From SFWF01 sp045638145 (GTDB lineage: Bacteria; Bacillota; Clostridia; Oscillospirales; Acutalibacteraceae), in contig JAZUAU010000005.1 of assembly GCA_045638145.1 (NCBI GenBank), forward strand, positions 62,001 through 126,000: a stretch of 64,000 nt of DNA. Reading direction: 5' to 3'. A program made the position numbers and the translations under genes. Each line of letters opens with the position of its first letter. Within the stretch, counting starts at the first letter, position 1. The notes beneath the pieces are model-generated. The model saw nothing but the letters and a program-made list of their open reading frames with translations. It searched no databases and had not been told where the DNA came from. Shown here piece after piece: positions 57,325 to 64,000 of the stretch.

Positions 57325-57348
57325 GATGATTTTCCTCCAAAAATTTAA

Positions 57349-58053
57349 TTATTTATTATTACGCTCATCATAAGCGCGTCTTACGGCAGAAATCATTTCG
57401 TCTACCATTGCAGCTCTGTCGGGAGCCTTTGCAACGCCCGAAGAAGAGCCGGTTGCATCAGCACCTGCAATAATGGTGTTGTAAACGTCGTTTCCGTTTG
57501 CAATACCTGCGGCAGTGAGAACGAGAATGTCGGGGTTTACATCCTTGACCGACTTTGTTGCGGCTTCAACATATTCCTTGCCAACCGAAACACCGGTTCC
57601 AATAAGCTCGGAGGGTTCTGCAACTATAATGTCGGGATTGAGGGTAGCGATTTTGCTTGCATCTGCAAGAGAGTCTGCACAAACGATTGAGATAAGACCA
57701 ACCTCATCAGCGCGTGTGATTGTTTCCTTCAACACGTCAAACTCGAGGGGCTTCTCGCAGTGGTTAAGCATAACACCGTCTGCGCCTGCGGCAACGAGAG
57801 ACTCAGGGAGTATATCTGCAAGTCCTCTGCCGGGGTAGAGAGGGTCCATGTGGGGAGCGAAAACAAAGATGTTCTTTGTTGCCTCTTTTACTCTGCGAAT
57901 ATCCACAACGGGTGTTGTGAAGATAATGCTTACGCCGTACTTTTCTGCGGCGGCGTCTGCCGCTTTTGCCAATTCGAGAACTTCGTCTCCGACAAGATAG
58001 GATTTAGGACCTATCTCGAAAAAAGGAGTTGTGATTTTTCTCTTTTGAGGCAT
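57349..58053 (-). CDS. Triosephosphate-isomerase-family sugar-phosphate isomerase
   Basis: 234 aa, shorter than classical TIM. Catalytic Lys in FFEIGPKSYLVGDEV, His in GVMLNHCEKPLEFDVL, Glu in IIVAEPSELIGTG, and the phosphate-binding ADATGSSSGVAKAPD near the end. The IGPKSYL start resembles archaeal-type and erythrulose-phosphate isomerase-like TIMs more than glycolytic TIM. With a SIS isomerase, a DeoR regulator and an aldolase across the divergent promoter, isomerisation of a tetrose or pentose phosphate is inferred. Confidence 0.82.
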   Translation of the reverse strand: MPQKRKITTPFFEIGPKSYLVGDEVLELAKAADAAAEKYGVSIIFTTPVVDIRRVKEATKNIFVFAPHMDPLYPGRGLADILPESLVAAGADGVMLNHCEKPLEFDVLKETITRADEVGLISIVCADSLADASKIATLNPDIIVAEPSELIGTGVSVGKEYVEAATKSVKDVNPDILVLTAAGIANGNDVYNTIIAGADATGSSSGVAKAPDRAAMVDEMISAVRRAYDERNNK

Positions 58054-58091
58054 AGAAATTCCTTCTTTCTAAAATATTAATTTACCATCTA

Positions 58092-58168
58092 ATTATACAG
58101 AGTTTTTTTGTTTTAATCAATCTTATTTTCGTTAATTTATCATTTTCGTTAAAAAAATACAATATAAT
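58092..58168. promoter_or_regulatory. Divergent promoters with candidate DeoR operators
   Basis: Leftward: TTGATT (58115-58120), 17 bp, TATAAT (58092-58097). Rightward: TATAAT at 58163-58168 with a poor -35. Between them ATTTTCGTTAA occurs twice in direct orientation, 17 bp apart (58125-58135 and 58142-58152). TTTTCGTT-type direct repeats are typical targets of DeoR/GlpR regulators, and the second copy covers the rightward -35 region. The DeoR gene lies 740 bp downstream. Confidence 0.65.
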
Positions 58169-58260
58169 CTATGCAAATTGTATAATTTAGCATATTGATT
58201 TTTGAAAGAGAAAATATTATTATCTAAATAGAAAATTTTTACCCACGGAGGCAGTTAAAA

Positions 58261-58869
58261 ATGATAAGTAAAATAGCACTCGACTCAGCAAAGGCGGCTT
58301 ATGATATTGAAGCGGCTTGTATTACTGAAATGAAAAATCACCTTAACGACGAGGCTTTCTCTAAAGCAGTAGAGCTTCTCTGCAAGGCAGAGCGCATCGG
58401 TGCCGCAGGCTGCGGGCATTCAGGAATTGCCTGCCAGCATTTTGCACACCTTATGTGTTGCATTGACCGGCCTGCAAAGTTCATTTCTCCTGCAGAGGCA
58501 GTACATGGCGGCACGGGTTATCTTCAAAAGGGCGATGTTATGATATTTGCATCTCGTGGCGGAGCAACAAAGGAGCTTTTTCCCATAGCTGATATTTGCA
58601 AGGCAAAGGGTGTGTCTATTATCACAATCACCGAAAAGACCGAATCTCCTCTTGCCCAGATGGCAGATGTAGTATTAAAGCAGTATGTTAATCGCGAGAC
58701 CGACAAGTATAATATGCAGGGTACAACAAGCACAACCGCACTTTGTATGATTTTCCACGCCCTTCAGACCGCTATGGTTGAGGAGACTGATTATCAGGCA
58801 GAGCAGTTTGCTCTCGTTCATCCGGGCGGAGCAGTAGGCGAGCGTCTCAACAAGAAGAGCCTTTACTAA
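58261..58869 (+). CDS. SIS-domain sugar-phosphate isomerase (KpsF/GutQ-like, no CBS domains)
   Basis: 202 aa. AERIGAAGCGHSGIACQHFA with the sugar-phosphate loop, GDVMIFASRGGATKELFPIA with the second binding loop, and the C-terminal FALVHPGGAVGERLNKK that is typical of arabinose-5-phosphate isomerases. The CBS pair of KpsF is absent. ACGGAGG upstream of the ATG. First gene of a three-gene unit with the DeoR regulator and the aldolase. Confidence 0.85.
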   Translation: MISKIALDSAKAAYDIEAACITEMKNHLNDEAFSKAVELLCKAERIGAAGCGHSGIACQHFAHLMCCIDRPAKFISPAEAVHGGTGYLQKGDVMIFASRGGATKELFPIADICKAKGVSIITITEKTESPLAQMADVVLKQYVNRETDKYNMQGTTSTTALCMIFHALQTAMVEETDYQAEQFALVHPGGAVGERLNKKSLY

Positions 58870-58890
58870 TATATAAAGGAGGGTATGATT

Positions 58891-59670
58891 TTGGCTGAAA
58901 GTAAACTCAAAATCGATATCCGCAGAGATAAAATTCTCGATGAGCTTAAAAGCGCGGGCAAAGTTTTCGTGTCGGAGCTGAGCGAAAAACTCGGAGTAAC
59001 ACCCGTTACTGTCCGAAACGACCTACAGGCGCTGGAAAAGGATGGTTATCTTGTCAGAATGAACGGTGGCGCCGTTTATTCGAGCCGCACAACCCAGAAG
59101 CCGGGAATCCCTGAAAACGTTGAAATCTCGCAGTCGCACCAAAAAGAAGCAATTGCCACTGCTATTTCTGAAATGATTAATGACGGTGACACTCTTTTTA
59201 TAAACTCGGGAACAACCACACAGATGATTGCAGACGAACTTAAAAAGCGCAACAATCTCAATATTGTTACAAATTCCCTTGATGTTGCAACCCTTCTCGG
59301 TAATGTTTCATCATTTCGCGTGATTTTGCTTGGCGGTGAGGTAAATACAAAATACAAATTCACCTATGGTGGGGATGCGCAGGATCAGCTTTCTCGTTAT
59401 CAGGCAGATTGGGCTATAATGGCGATTGACGGAATAAGTATGAAGAAAGGAATTACCACCTATCACGCAGAGGAAGCAACAATCGACCGCATAATGATGA
59501 AGGGTGCAAAGCAAATTGTTATTGCAGCCGACCACACCAAAATTGGTAGAGCGGGCTTTATGAAGGTTTGCGATTGTGTAGGAAACATCACCCTTGTAAT
59601 AAACCGTGCAGACCGTACAGCGGAGCTTTCCGAGCTTTATGAAAACAATATACAAATAATTGAGGTATAA
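58891..59670 (+). CDS. DeoR/GlpR-family transcriptional regulator
   Basis: 259 aa. N-terminal winged helix: RRDKILDELKSAGKVFVSEL then LGVTPVTVRNDLQALEKDGY and LVRMNGGAV, the DeoR signature. C-terminal sugar-phosphate sensor domain with INSGTTTQMIADELKKR, ILLGGEVN and ADHTKIGRAGFMKV. The TTG at 58891 lies 7 nt after AGGAGG; the ATG at 58885 is only 1-2 nt from it. Inferred to repress this module via the repeated ATTTTCGTTAA boxes. Confidence 0.9.
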   Translation: MAESKLKIDIRRDKILDELKSAGKVFVSELSEKLGVTPVTVRNDLQALEKDGYLVRMNGGAVYSSRTTQKPGIPENVEISQSHQKEAIATAISEMINDGDTLFINSGTTTQMIADELKKRNNLNIVTNSLDVATLLGNVSSFRVILLGGEVNTKYKFTYGGDAQDQLSRYQADWAIMAIDGISMKKGITTYHAEEATIDRIMMKGAKQIVIAADHTKIGRAGFMKVCDCVGNITLVINRADRTAELSELYENNIQIIEV

Positions 59671-59683
59671 GGAGCAAAAATTA

Positions 59684-60373
59684 ATGAAACTACTTATTGA
59701 CGATGCAGACATTAAAAGAATAAAAGAAATATGCGAAATTTATCCTATTGACGGTGTTACAACAAACCCCTCAATACTGGCAAAAACTGGCAGAAATCCT
59801 TATGAGGTATTAAAGGAAATCCGTGAGTTTATCGGTCCCGATGCCGAGCTTCACGCTCAGGTAATATCCCTTACAGCAGAGGATATGGTAAAAGAGGGAA
59901 GACATATTGTAGAGGTGCTTGGTGACAAATCAAAAACCTTTATCAAGATTCCGACCATTCCTGAGGGACTCAAGGCGATGCGTATTCTGTCACGTGAGGG
60001 CTATAAGGTTACTGCAACAGCGATCTATAACCCGCTTCAGGCATATCTTGCTGCAAAGAGCGGAGCCGATTATGCCGCGCCTTACATAAACCGTATTGAT
60101 AACCTTGGAAATAACGGTATCGGTGTTGCAAGAACGATGCAGGATATATTTGTAACAAGCGGATACAAGACAAGAATCCTTGCCGCAAGCTTTAAAAACT
60201 CTCTTCAGGTGCAGGAACTTTGCGAGTCGGGTATCCGTGCCGTAACAGTCGCCCCTGATGTTATTGAGGGACTTATCAAGCACCCCTGTGTAGATTCTGC
60301 AGACGACACCTTTATCAAGGATTTCGCATCTCTCTGCGGAGAAGGCAAAACAATGCTCAATTGCGATAAATAA
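59684..60373 (+). CDS. fsa: Fructose-6-phosphate aldolase / transaldolase-family protein
   Basis: 229 aa, the small TalC/FsaA type. DGVTTNPSILAKTGRNPYEV at the start, the Schiff-base lysine in TFIKIPTIPEGLKAMRIL, and YAAPYINRIDNLGNNG with ILAASFKNSLQVQELCESG. Cleaves or joins ketose phosphates. ATG at 59684 follows AAGGAG. Last gene of the unit, followed by a 14-bp terminator. Confidence 0.9.
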   Translation: MKLLIDDADIKRIKEICEIYPIDGVTTNPSILAKTGRNPYEVLKEIREFIGPDAELHAQVISLTAEDMVKEGRHIVEVLGDKSKTFIKIPTIPEGLKAMRILSREGYKVTATAIYNPLQAYLAAKSGADYAAPYINRIDNLGNNGIGVARTMQDIFVTSGYKTRILAASFKNSLQVQELCESGIRAVTVAPDVIEGLIKHPCVDSADDTFIKDFASLCGEGKTMLNCDK

Positions 60374-60374
60374 G

Positions 60375-60409
60375 AAAAGAACTCGACAGTTTATGTCGAG
60401 TTCTTTTTG
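60375..60409. terminator. Bidirectional terminator
   Basis: AAAAGAACTCGACA (60375-60388) pairs with TGTCGAGTTCTTTT (60394-60407), 14 bp, between convergent genes. Confidence 0.93.
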
Positions 60410-60413
60410 TCTG

Positions 60414-60776
60414 TTATGGGATAAGCGTTATAAAATGTTTAATAAAAAGAAATTGTATTCCGAGAACACCGAAGCCACCGAGTATTCCTGTTGCCAATCG
60501 ACGTAAATTGGTAGATTGCTTGATTTTAAAAAATTGCAAACTCCAATCGAATAGCATAATCAACGCAAAGGCGATGCAGTGGTAATAATCATACTGCCAT
60601 ACTAGGTGCACAGGTAAAGTAATAATGTAACCGATTAAAACACCCGTACACCTTGCACAAACAGGGAACTGGTATCCTTTATAAAAGAAACTGCGGTCTG
60701 CCCGTTGATGGCAACCAGCATTATGCCCAATATTAAATAAATGATAATAAATCTTTAAAAGTATATTATTCCTCAT
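60414..60776 (-). CDS. DUF2085 membrane protein
   Basis: 120 aa, three membrane segments. GCHQRADRSFFYKGYQFPVC followed by ARCTGVLIGY is the DUF2085 signature (conserved His and Cys residues, possible metal site). Unknown function. Its start overlaps the end of the zinc-ribbon gene by 11 bp, so the pair is translated together. Confidence 0.85.
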   Translation of the reverse strand: MRNNILLKIYYHLFNIGHNAGCHQRADRSFFYKGYQFPVCARCTGVLIGYIITLPVHLVWQYDYYHCIAFALIMLFDWSLQFFKIKQSTNLRRLATGILGGFGVLGIQFLFIKHFITLIP

Positions 60777-61545
60777 TTTTTATTTGTTTTTCGTATTGGT
60801 CGCAAGCATCAATTTTTTTTATTATTTCTTCCCAGGGTTTATATTCTTCTTCGGCAGTTTTCATTTCATTATATAGCTTTTTTCCTTCGGGAGAATTTTC
60901 TGTGAAAATATTATCAAGTTTGCTTTGTATAGGATTTATTTCTCTACATATTGAATAAATAAATAGAGCGACTCCAAAAACTGCAATGGGTATAGCAATG
61001 GGAAATAACCCAAATATAAGAGTTATAATGGTCAGTACAATAGCAACTAACAACAGTTCTATATGTAACTCAAAGGATTTTTTTCTTTTTTTATCGAGCT
61101 TTTTAATTTTTGTATCGGTGCTTTGTTCTACGAAAATATCTAAAGCCTTGTTATATCTTTCGGACTTTTCATCTTTGTTTTTCAACAAAAGACCCACTTC
61201 TTTGTTAATAACCGAAATACTACCGTACTTTTCAACCATTTCGTCTTTAATTTTTTTGTTTTCCAAATAGTTTTTGTGTGCTGCTTCTTTAGCGGCTTGT
61301 TTTTGCTGCTCGGCATAATCTTCTTTTTCTTTAACTCTTTGTCCCTCTCTGTTAGAGAACTTGTTTCCGCAATCTTGACATATCCAAAATTCTTCGGTTG
61401 ATGTTCCCGAACCGCAAGCGCCGCAAAGCAGACCAAGAGGTCCAAGCAATATGCTTCCGCAACAAGATTGCGATAAGGAAAAGCCGCCACCGCTTGTATT
61501 AGTACCGAATTGAATTTTTTCTGATCCACAATTAGGACATTTCAT
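60766..61545 (-). CDS. Zinc-ribbon / coiled-coil membrane protein, unknown function
   Basis: 259 aa. Zinc-ribbon start MKCPNCGSEKIQFGTNTSGG with a second pair in FWICQDCGNKFSNREG; a glycine-rich CCGSILLGPLGLLCGACGSG lies between. A charged helix (residues 70-130) leads to two membrane segments (LLVAIVLTIITLIFGLFPIA and IPIAVFGVALFIYSICREI), then a short charged tail. GGAGG upstream. Such proteins recur in Clostridia without assigned roles. Confidence 0.75.
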   Translation of the reverse strand: MKCPNCGSEKIQFGTNTSGGGFSLSQSCCGSILLGPLGLLCGACGSGTSTEEFWICQDCGNKFSNREGQRVKEKEDYAEQQKQAAKEAAHKNYLENKKIKDEMVEKYGSISVINKEVGLLLKNKDEKSERYNKALDIFVEQSTDTKIKKLDKKRKKSFELHIELLLVAIVLTIITLIFGLFPIAIPIAVFGVALFIYSICREINPIQSKLDNIFTENSPEGKKLYNEMKTAEEEYKPWEEIIKKIDACDQYEKQIKNEE

Positions 61546-61594
61546 TTTTTTACCTCCGTAAAATAAAAAGTGCGGCTACCGAAGTAACCGCACA

Positions 61595-61769
61595 AAAAAC
61601 GCAAACTCTGATAGTCGCCAAACTAATTATGCAAAATGGTTTAATTACAATTCCGCTATAATAGAATTTGCGTTTTTATCAAATTTATACGGAACTGAAA
61701 ATGGTATAAAAAGGGTACAATAACCCCCTGGATATAAAAATACCACTTTGCATATTTAATTAGTTTGGC
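61595..61769. repeat. Interleaved inverted repeats (two crossing pairs)
   Basis: AAAAACGCAAA (61595-61605) is inverted at TTTGCGTTTTT (61667-61677). A second, longer arm, 61617-61639 (GCCAAACTAATTATGCAAA...), is inverted at 61743-61769 with a 4-nt insertion. The pairs cross rather than nest. A hairpin (GTGCGG/CCGCAC near 61570-61592) stands just before. Could be nested insertion remnants, a recombination site or an RNA pseudoknot. No credible ORF. Confidence 0.55.
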
Positions 61770-61921
61770 AATGTCTAGTTTACCACAATTATCTATGAAA
61801 TACAATACATTTTTGCGAAAAAGGCTATGGATCGAACATACGCCTGTAGAAATCCGAAGAATTTTGCTAAAAAACCGATTAGCAAAAGAGCTAGGGAGAG
61901 AAAGTGAAAAAAGCAAAAATC

Positions 61922-61969
61922 TATCCCTCAGTCAGCTTCGCCGACAGCTCCCTCGTCAGAGGGAGCCAA
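61922..61969. repeat. Dispersed GC-rich palindromic repeat
   Basis: A 48-bp unit starts TCCCTCAGTCAGCTTCGCC and ends CTCCCTCGTCAGAGGGAGCC; CTCCCTC and GAGGGAG near its right end form a hairpin. I recognise this as a repeat scattered between genes in gut Clostridia; only one copy is in this window. It lies between the interleaved repeat and tRNA-Arg. Confidence 0.65.
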
Positions 61970-62009
61970 TATGGCAAAATTCCTTTATTTATGCGGGTGT
62001 TGACAAGCA

Positions 62010-62035
62010 AAACCCGCCTCTTTCGAGACGGTTTT
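62010..62035 (-). terminator. Terminator of tRNA-Arg
   Basis: On the minus strand AAACCGTCTC, loop GAAA and GAGGCGGGTTT form a stem with one bulge and a T-run. Confidence 0.75.
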
Positions 62036-62112
62036 TGGCGCGCTTGAAGGAATTCGAATCCCCGACCTTCCGCTTAGGAGGCGGACGCTCTATCCTGCTG
62101 AGCTACAAGCGC
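62036..62112 (-). tRNA. tRNA-Arg (CCU)
   Basis: 77 nt on the minus strand with acceptor GCGCTTG/CAAGCGC, D-arm TAGCTCAGCAGGATAGAGC, anticodon stem TCCGC/GCGGA with loop CTCCTAA (anticodon CCT), T-arm with GGGGATTCGAATTCCTT and encoded CCA. Confidence 0.95.
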
Positions 62113-62302
62113 ATATACGATATAGTTCAAACAGATTACCTTTTGCCTTTTTGCAAAGGTGTTTGTTAAAACACTCCTTTAGGAGGGGGCTGTTATATCC
62201 ATTTAACTATATGGGCATATCAGATAATTTTCCTTGTTATTATACCCTAAGGGTAGCATTTTGTCAATCGGAAAAAGAGTTTTATCAATACGAATTAAAA
62301 TC

Positions 62303-62331
62303 TTGTAATTATACTTTTTTTATGTTACAAT
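62303..62331 (+). promoter_or_regulatory. Promoter of the PqqD-like gene
   Basis: TTGTAA (62303-62308), a 17-bp spacer and TACAAT (62326-62331), 32 bp before the start codon. Confidence 0.65.
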
Positions 62332-62362
62332 ACACTAACAAACCTTATTAAGGGAGAAGTTT

Positions 62363-62629
62363 ATGAAGCTGAAAATTGAGTTTATAATTAAAAACGTAGC
62401 CGATAAAACAGTTGCTATTGCTGTGGATGGAAACGAAGCCGGTTTTAACGGAATGCTCACTCTCAATGACACCGGCGGATTTATACTTGGATGTCTTAAA
62501 GAGGATATCACGGTAGAGCAAATAGCAAAGCGTTTTCTTGAAAAGTATGACTGCACCCGCGAACAAGCAGTAAACACAATAGAGAATTTTATCGCAAAGC
62601 TACGCGAAGCAGGATTAATTGAAGAATAA
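62363..62629 (+). CDS. Stand-alone PqqD-like peptide chaperone
   Basis: 88 aa. LTLNDTGGFILGCLKEDITV then RFLEKYDCTREQAVNTIENF with IAKLREAGLIEE matches the PqqD winged-helix (LN.tg..iw.ll.g..t...i...l...y). Known: PqqD/RRE domains present a precursor peptide to a radical-SAM or other modifying enzyme. No modifying enzyme or precursor is nearby, so it is an orphan here. AGGGAG upstream; own promoter and terminator. Confidence 0.82.
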   Translation: MKLKIEFIIKNVADKTVAIAVDGNEAGFNGMLTLNDTGGFILGCLKEDITVEQIAKRFLEKYDCTREQAVNTIENFIAKLREAGLIEE

Positions 62630-62643
62630 TCAAACAAAAAATT

Positions 62644-62676
62644 AAAGCCAACTGTCGCTCGACAGTTGGCTTTTTA
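62644..62676. terminator. Bidirectional terminator
   Basis: AAAGCCAACTGTC pairs with GACAGTTGGCTTT around GCTC, followed by T; between convergent PqqD-like and secF genes. Confidence 0.9.
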
Positions 62677-62685
62677 AGTTGTTTA

Positions 62686-63612
62686 TTAGTTTGCTTTCTC
62701 GGTTCTGTTTTTCCAAAGTACCCAAAGAGGAGCGGATACGAAGAGAGAAGAAACACAGCCCGAAATAAGACCGAATGCCATCGGGATTGCGAAGCTGCGG
62801 AGAGAGGTGAGACCGAAGAACTCCGAAACGATAACAATCATCATAACTGCGAAGAAGGTTGTTACAGTGGTGACAAAAGTACGCTTCTTAACCTTGTTAA
62901 CGGCACCGTTCATAACCTCAGCGGTGGGCTGGTTATAGTAAAGTGCCTTGTCCTCGCGGATACGGTCGTAAATTACGATTGTATCGTTAAGAGAGTAACC
63001 GAGAAGGGTAAGGATAACTGCGACAAAGTTCATATCAATCTGGAGATTAAAGATTGTGCAGGTGAAGAAGGCAACAAATACATCGAGGAAGAGTGCTGCG
63101 AATGCAGTAATAGCAGCCGAAACACCTCCAATTTTTCTAAAGCGAATACCAACATATACAGTTACGAGTGCGCCCGCAATAACAACACCAACGATACATT
63201 TAAGGAAGAATGCACCGGCGAGCGATGGGCTTACTGACTTTGATTCACTAAACTCACAGCCGCATTCGGGATAAACCTCAAGTATAGCATCTTCGATAGC
63301 CATCTGGTCATCGGTAGAGATTGCATCTTCACCGACGAGGGTGATGATAAGGGTTTTTGCAGATTCGTCTGAAAGACCTACGTTTTCGCTGACGATAACA
63401 TCCTTGCCGATAGCGGCTTCAACCTCGGTCTCGACAGTGCTGAAATCAACACCGCCGTCATAGGTGTAGGCAATTCTTGTACCGCCCTTAAAATCGATAG
63501 AGAGGTTTATACCGCCCCAAACGAAGGCAAACACAATACCGATAATACAGAAAACTGCGTAGCCTATAAGCACGGGCTTGAGGGCTTTGTTAAAATTTAT
63601 ATTTTTAAACAT
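62686..63612 (-). CDS. secF: Protein translocase subunit SecF
   Basis: 308 aa, six membrane helices with a periplasmic-type P1 domain (residues 35-130). GGINLSIDFKGGTRIAYTYD at the start, LTLLGYSLNDTIVIYDRIRE and the FFGLTSLRSFAIPMAFGLIS close are SecF signatures. With SecD it uses the proton or sodium gradient to pull exported proteins. Its start overlaps the secD stop by one base. Confidence 0.95.
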   Translation of the reverse strand: MFKNINFNKALKPVLIGYAVFCIIGIVFAFVWGGINLSIDFKGGTRIAYTYDGGVDFSTVETEVEAAIGKDVIVSENVGLSDESAKTLIITLVGEDAISTDDQMAIEDAILEVYPECGCEFSESKSVSPSLAGAFFLKCIVGVVIAGALVTVYVGIRFRKIGGVSAAITAFAALFLDVFVAFFTCTIFNLQIDMNFVAVILTLLGYSLNDTIVIYDRIREDKALYYNQPTAEVMNGAVNKVKKRTFVTTVTTFFAVMMIVIVSEFFGLTSLRSFAIPMAFGLISGCVSSLFVSAPLWVLWKNRTEKAN

Positions 63613-64000
63613 TACTTAGCACCTCCGAATAAAACAGGCTTTCTAAAGAATTTGTATCTTGAGATGCTCTTGATCATCCACTTGGAGCAGAGAACACCGA
63701 TGAGCAGGTTGAAGACAACGCCGAGGAGGAGTGTGTAACCGAAGGAGTAGATAGAGCCGGTGATAGTTGCACCGAAGAGTGACATAAGGGGAGCAAAGAT
63801 CTTTCCAACGATAGAATCGGTAGAACCGAAAGCACCCATAAGAACAAGGGATACGATAACGATTGTAACGTTTCCATCGATGATAGCGCTGATAGAATTC
63901 TTGTAGCCTGAGTTAATAGCGGCATCAATTGTCTTGCCGTTATTGAATTCTTCCTTAATGCGCTCAGCGGCAATTACGTTTGCGTCAACACCGACACCGA
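63612..64000 (-). CDS. secD: Protein translocase subunit SecD (5' part outside window)
   Basis: The last 129 codons: VGVDANVIAAERIKEEFNNG followed by NSGYKNSISAIIDGNVTIVI and the final membrane helices (SFGYTLLLGVVFNLLIGVLC). The Asp of VDAN lies in the helix that carries protons in SecDF. Coupled to secF by a one-base overlap. Confidence 0.93.
   Translation of the reverse strand, partial: GVGVDANVIAAERIKEEFNNGKTIDAAINSGYKNSISAIIDGNVTIVIVSLVLMGAFGSTDSIVGKIFAPLMSLFGATITGSIYSFGYTLLLGVVFNLLIGVLCSKWMIKSISRYKFFRKPVLFGGAK

Noticed and set aside
61656..61916. 86-codon minus-strand frame
   Set aside because: No ribosome-binding site; it covers the crossing inverted repeats. Part looks faintly protein-like, but I cannot support a gene.
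61765..62169. 134-codon plus-strand frame
   Set aside because: It runs through the dispersed repeat and antisense through tRNA-Arg, has no Shine-Dalgarno sequence and is not protein-like.
1..64000. CRISPR arrays, rRNA genes, replication origin, intact IS transposases
   Set aside because: I looked for regularly spaced repeats with unique spacers, rRNA signatures, DnaA-box clusters and DDE transposase motifs and saw none.

Overview
The window looks like a chromosome segment of a low-to-moderate GC anaerobic Firmicute of class Clostridia, probably Oscillospirales-like. The evidence is pyruvate:ferredoxin oxidoreductase, strong SigA-type promoters (TTGACA-17-TATAAT class), AGGAGG ribosome-binding sites, several TTG starts, hairpin plus T-tract terminators, and dispersed intergenic repeats of a kind I associate with gut Clostridia. 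The taxonomic call is inference.

Region 1 (1-8.8 kb) is accessory DNA. It begins with the 3' part of an ECF-like sigma factor fused to a membrane-anchored outer domain, then a small ORF, a lipoprotein and a membrane protein. A mobilizable element follows: a MobV/Pre relaxase with a candidate oriT palindrome, a serine-recombinase-like protein that has lost its catalytic residues, a structured RNA leader behind a perfect promoter, a Tn916-type excisionase, a duplicated zinc-ribbon protein, and a tyrosine integrase. Just beyond is the 3' stump of a host gene with its hairpin, probably marking the right-hand junction.

Region 2 (8.9-12.7 kb) holds an iron-type alcohol dehydrogenase, two membrane proteins and queH.

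Region 3 (12.7-31.2 kb) is amino-acid biosynthesis. A complete branched-chain operon, ilvB-ilvN-ilvC-ilvD-leuA-leuC-leuD-leuB-ilvE, is preceded by a 27-codon leader peptide with a run of Ile/Leu/Val codons and by a perfect terminator directly before ilvB. This is classic ribosome-mediated attenuation, and no T-box is visible. A complete histidine operon, hisZ-G-D-C-B-H-A-F-IE, follows with its own promoter. A MITE-like element sits exactly on the hisIE stop codon.

Region 4 (31.4-50 kb) is mixed: MgtC-like protein, HAD phosphatase, pyruvate:ferredoxin oxidoreductase, a YiiX-like cysteine peptidase, an XRE repressor facing a promoter with a palindrome in its spacer, a DUF5067 gene remnant, a SLOG protein, a cyclophilin lipoprotein, a zinc-ribbon/LRR protein, a DMT transporter, acyl-ACP thioesterase, DUF554, MntP, a polysaccharide deacetylase, pyridoxal kinase, and an SLH/beta-lactamase-fold lipoprotein. 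A second MITE-like insertion, flanked by an 8-bp direct repeat, lies upstream of mntP.

Region 5 (50-64 kb) contains tRNA-Leu(UAA) followed by heptamer repeats, a frameshifted histidine phosphatase, a DMT transporter, a TtcA-like protein, a ComM-like ATPase, an AEC transporter, an AraC regulator, a divergent sugar-phosphate module (YjbQ and a TIM-family isomerase against a SIS isomerase, a DeoR regulator and an Fsa-type aldolase) with candidate DeoR operators between, zinc-ribbon membrane proteins, an unusual interleaved inverted repeat, tRNA-Arg(CCU), a stand-alone PqqD-like protein, and secF-secD (secD cut by the window end).
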